A stretch of 7,145 nucleotides of DNA from an uncultured Methylobacillus sp. (lineage in GTDB: Bacteria > Pseudomonadota > Gammaproteobacteria > Burkholderiales > Methylophilaceae), in contig CAMLDQ010000092.1 of assembly GCA_946478965.1 (NCBI GenBank), positions 1-7,145 on the forward strand. Reading direction: 5' to 3'. Positions 6,577-7,145 of the stretch are shown piece after piece. A model generated the notes under the pieces. It saw nothing but the letters and a program-made list of their open reading frames with translations. It ran no database searches and was not told where the DNA came from. The position numbers and the translations under genes were made by a program. Numbering within the stretch: position 1 is the stretch's first letter; each line of letters opens with the position of its first letter.

Positions 6577-7145
6577 GCAAGATAGTGCTCGACAAAATTC
6601 AGGATGGCCTTGGACTGGAATCCCTTCGCCATGATACGCAAGCGCTCGGCAAACGGGGCGTATTGTTCTCCAAGCGAAGTGAGACGACCCGCCATGTGAA
6701 GAATATCGCGCATGCTGCCCTGCAACGCCAATCGATGCAGCATTTCCATCTCCTCCTTGGGCGGCGCGACGATCGGACCGTTGATTGCCGGCGCATCGGC
6801 TTCCAGCGGCTCGTAAATCCATTCCAGCTTCAACAGGCGCGCTATCACGGCGAGCAGCCGGTCGTATTCGACAGGCTTGGGTAAGAATGCATTCATGCCT
6901 GCCATCAGGCTGGCATGCTCATCGTTGCCTGAGGCACTGGCCGACACCGCAATGATGGGGAGTTCCTCGAAGCCGGGGGTTTTTCTTAACTCGCGCGTGG
7001 CATCCAATCCGCCCATCTCCGGCATGACCAGATCCATCAGGATCAGCTCGGGATTATGAAGTCTCGCCTGTTCCAGGGCTTCACGCCCATTTGTCGCTTC
7101 GATGATCTCGAACCCCAGCGGCGCCAGCATGGCGCCGGCAACGGT
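6555..7145 (-). CDS. C-terminal part of a receiver-containing signalling protein, probably a hybrid sensor histidine kinase (5' end outside window)
   Basis: The frame is open to the window edge (TVAGAMLAPLGFEII...), so only the last 196 residues are visible and the ATG at 7130 is internal. Residues 1 to about 105 are a receiver domain lacking only its first strand and acidic pair. The phospho-acceptor is the Asp in LILMDLVMPEMGG (codon 7032-7034), followed by the switch serine in IIAVSAS and the conserved lysine in FLPKPVE. After the receiver comes LEWIYE and a helical tail (EEMEMLHRLALQGSMRDILH...YAPFAERLRIMAKGF). I recall this type of tail at the C-terminus of hybrid histidine kinases, where an EEM-LHRLA helix follows the receiver. 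The kinase core is not in the window, so a stand-alone response regulator cannot be fully excluded. The 8-base overlap with the downstream cyclic-di-GMP gene implies a shared operon and probably a shared pathway. Confidence 0.88.
   Translation of the reverse strand, partial: TVAGAMLAPLGFEIIEATNGREALEQARLHNPELILMDLVMPEMGGLDATRELRKTPGFEELPIIAVSASASGNDEHASLMAGMNAFLPKPVEYDRLLAVIARLLKLEWIYEPLEADAPAINGPIVAPPKEEMEMLHRLALQGSMRDILHMAGRLTSLGEQYAPFAERLRIMAKGFQSKAILNFVEHYLAGDRVDE

Noticed and set aside
6563..6595. A longer start (TTG at 6595) for the cyclic-di-GMP gene.
   Set aside because: There is no Shine-Dalgarno before the TTG, it would overlap the upstream gene by 41 bases, and the added 11 residues lie before the receiver fold.
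4427..6634. A 735-residue open frame on the + strand, opposite the cyclic-di-GMP gene.
   Set aside because: It lies antisense to a fully recognisable multidomain gene, shows no domain pattern of its own, and is the usual result of GC-rich codon use leaving the opposite strand open.

Overview
The window looks like a bacterial chromosome segment, most likely from a betaproteobacterium. The fit to Gallionellaceae or Nitrosomonadales is an inference from protein style, moderately high GC and signalling-rich content; no taxonomic marker is present. It holds four protein genes. Two are cut by the window edges, and I see no RNA genes, insertion sequences, CRISPR arrays or origins.

Layout. (1) Bases 1-2579, + strand: nearly all of ppc, phosphoenolpyruvate carboxylase, missing only its N-terminus. 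(2) Bases 2580-2899: a 320-base intergenic region. It carries a good candidate sigma-54 promoter (2847-2862, GG-N10-GC spacing) and two NtrC-like dyad sites (2721-2737 and 2754-2770). Their centres lie 33 bp apart, about 144 and 111 bp upstream of the predicted start, much like the classical glnAp2 enhancer. (3) Bases 2900-3097, + strand: a 65-residue protein of unknown function with a strong ribosome binding site, the only gene placed to be served by that promoter. (4) Bases 3128-6562, - strand: a 1144-residue soluble cyclic-di-GMP protein with the order REC-PAS-GAF-PAS-PAS-GGDEF-EAL and intact signature motifs in both catalytic domains. (5) Bases 6555-7145, - strand: the C-terminal end of a large protein with a receiver domain, probably a hybrid sensor histidine kinase. 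It overlaps the cyclic-di-GMP gene by 8 bases (ATGAATGA).

How they work together. The two minus-strand genes form a translationally coupled signalling unit, in which the hybrid kinase plausibly controls the receiver domain of the cyclic-di-GMP enzyme. ppc is a separate metabolic gene that replenishes oxaloacetate. The small gene lies between the two and converges on the signalling unit with 30 bases between stop codons and no clear terminator. The least ordinary part of the window is the intergenic region plus the small gene: a short unrecognised protein with what looks like a nitrogen-type, enhancer-dependent sigma-54 promoter.
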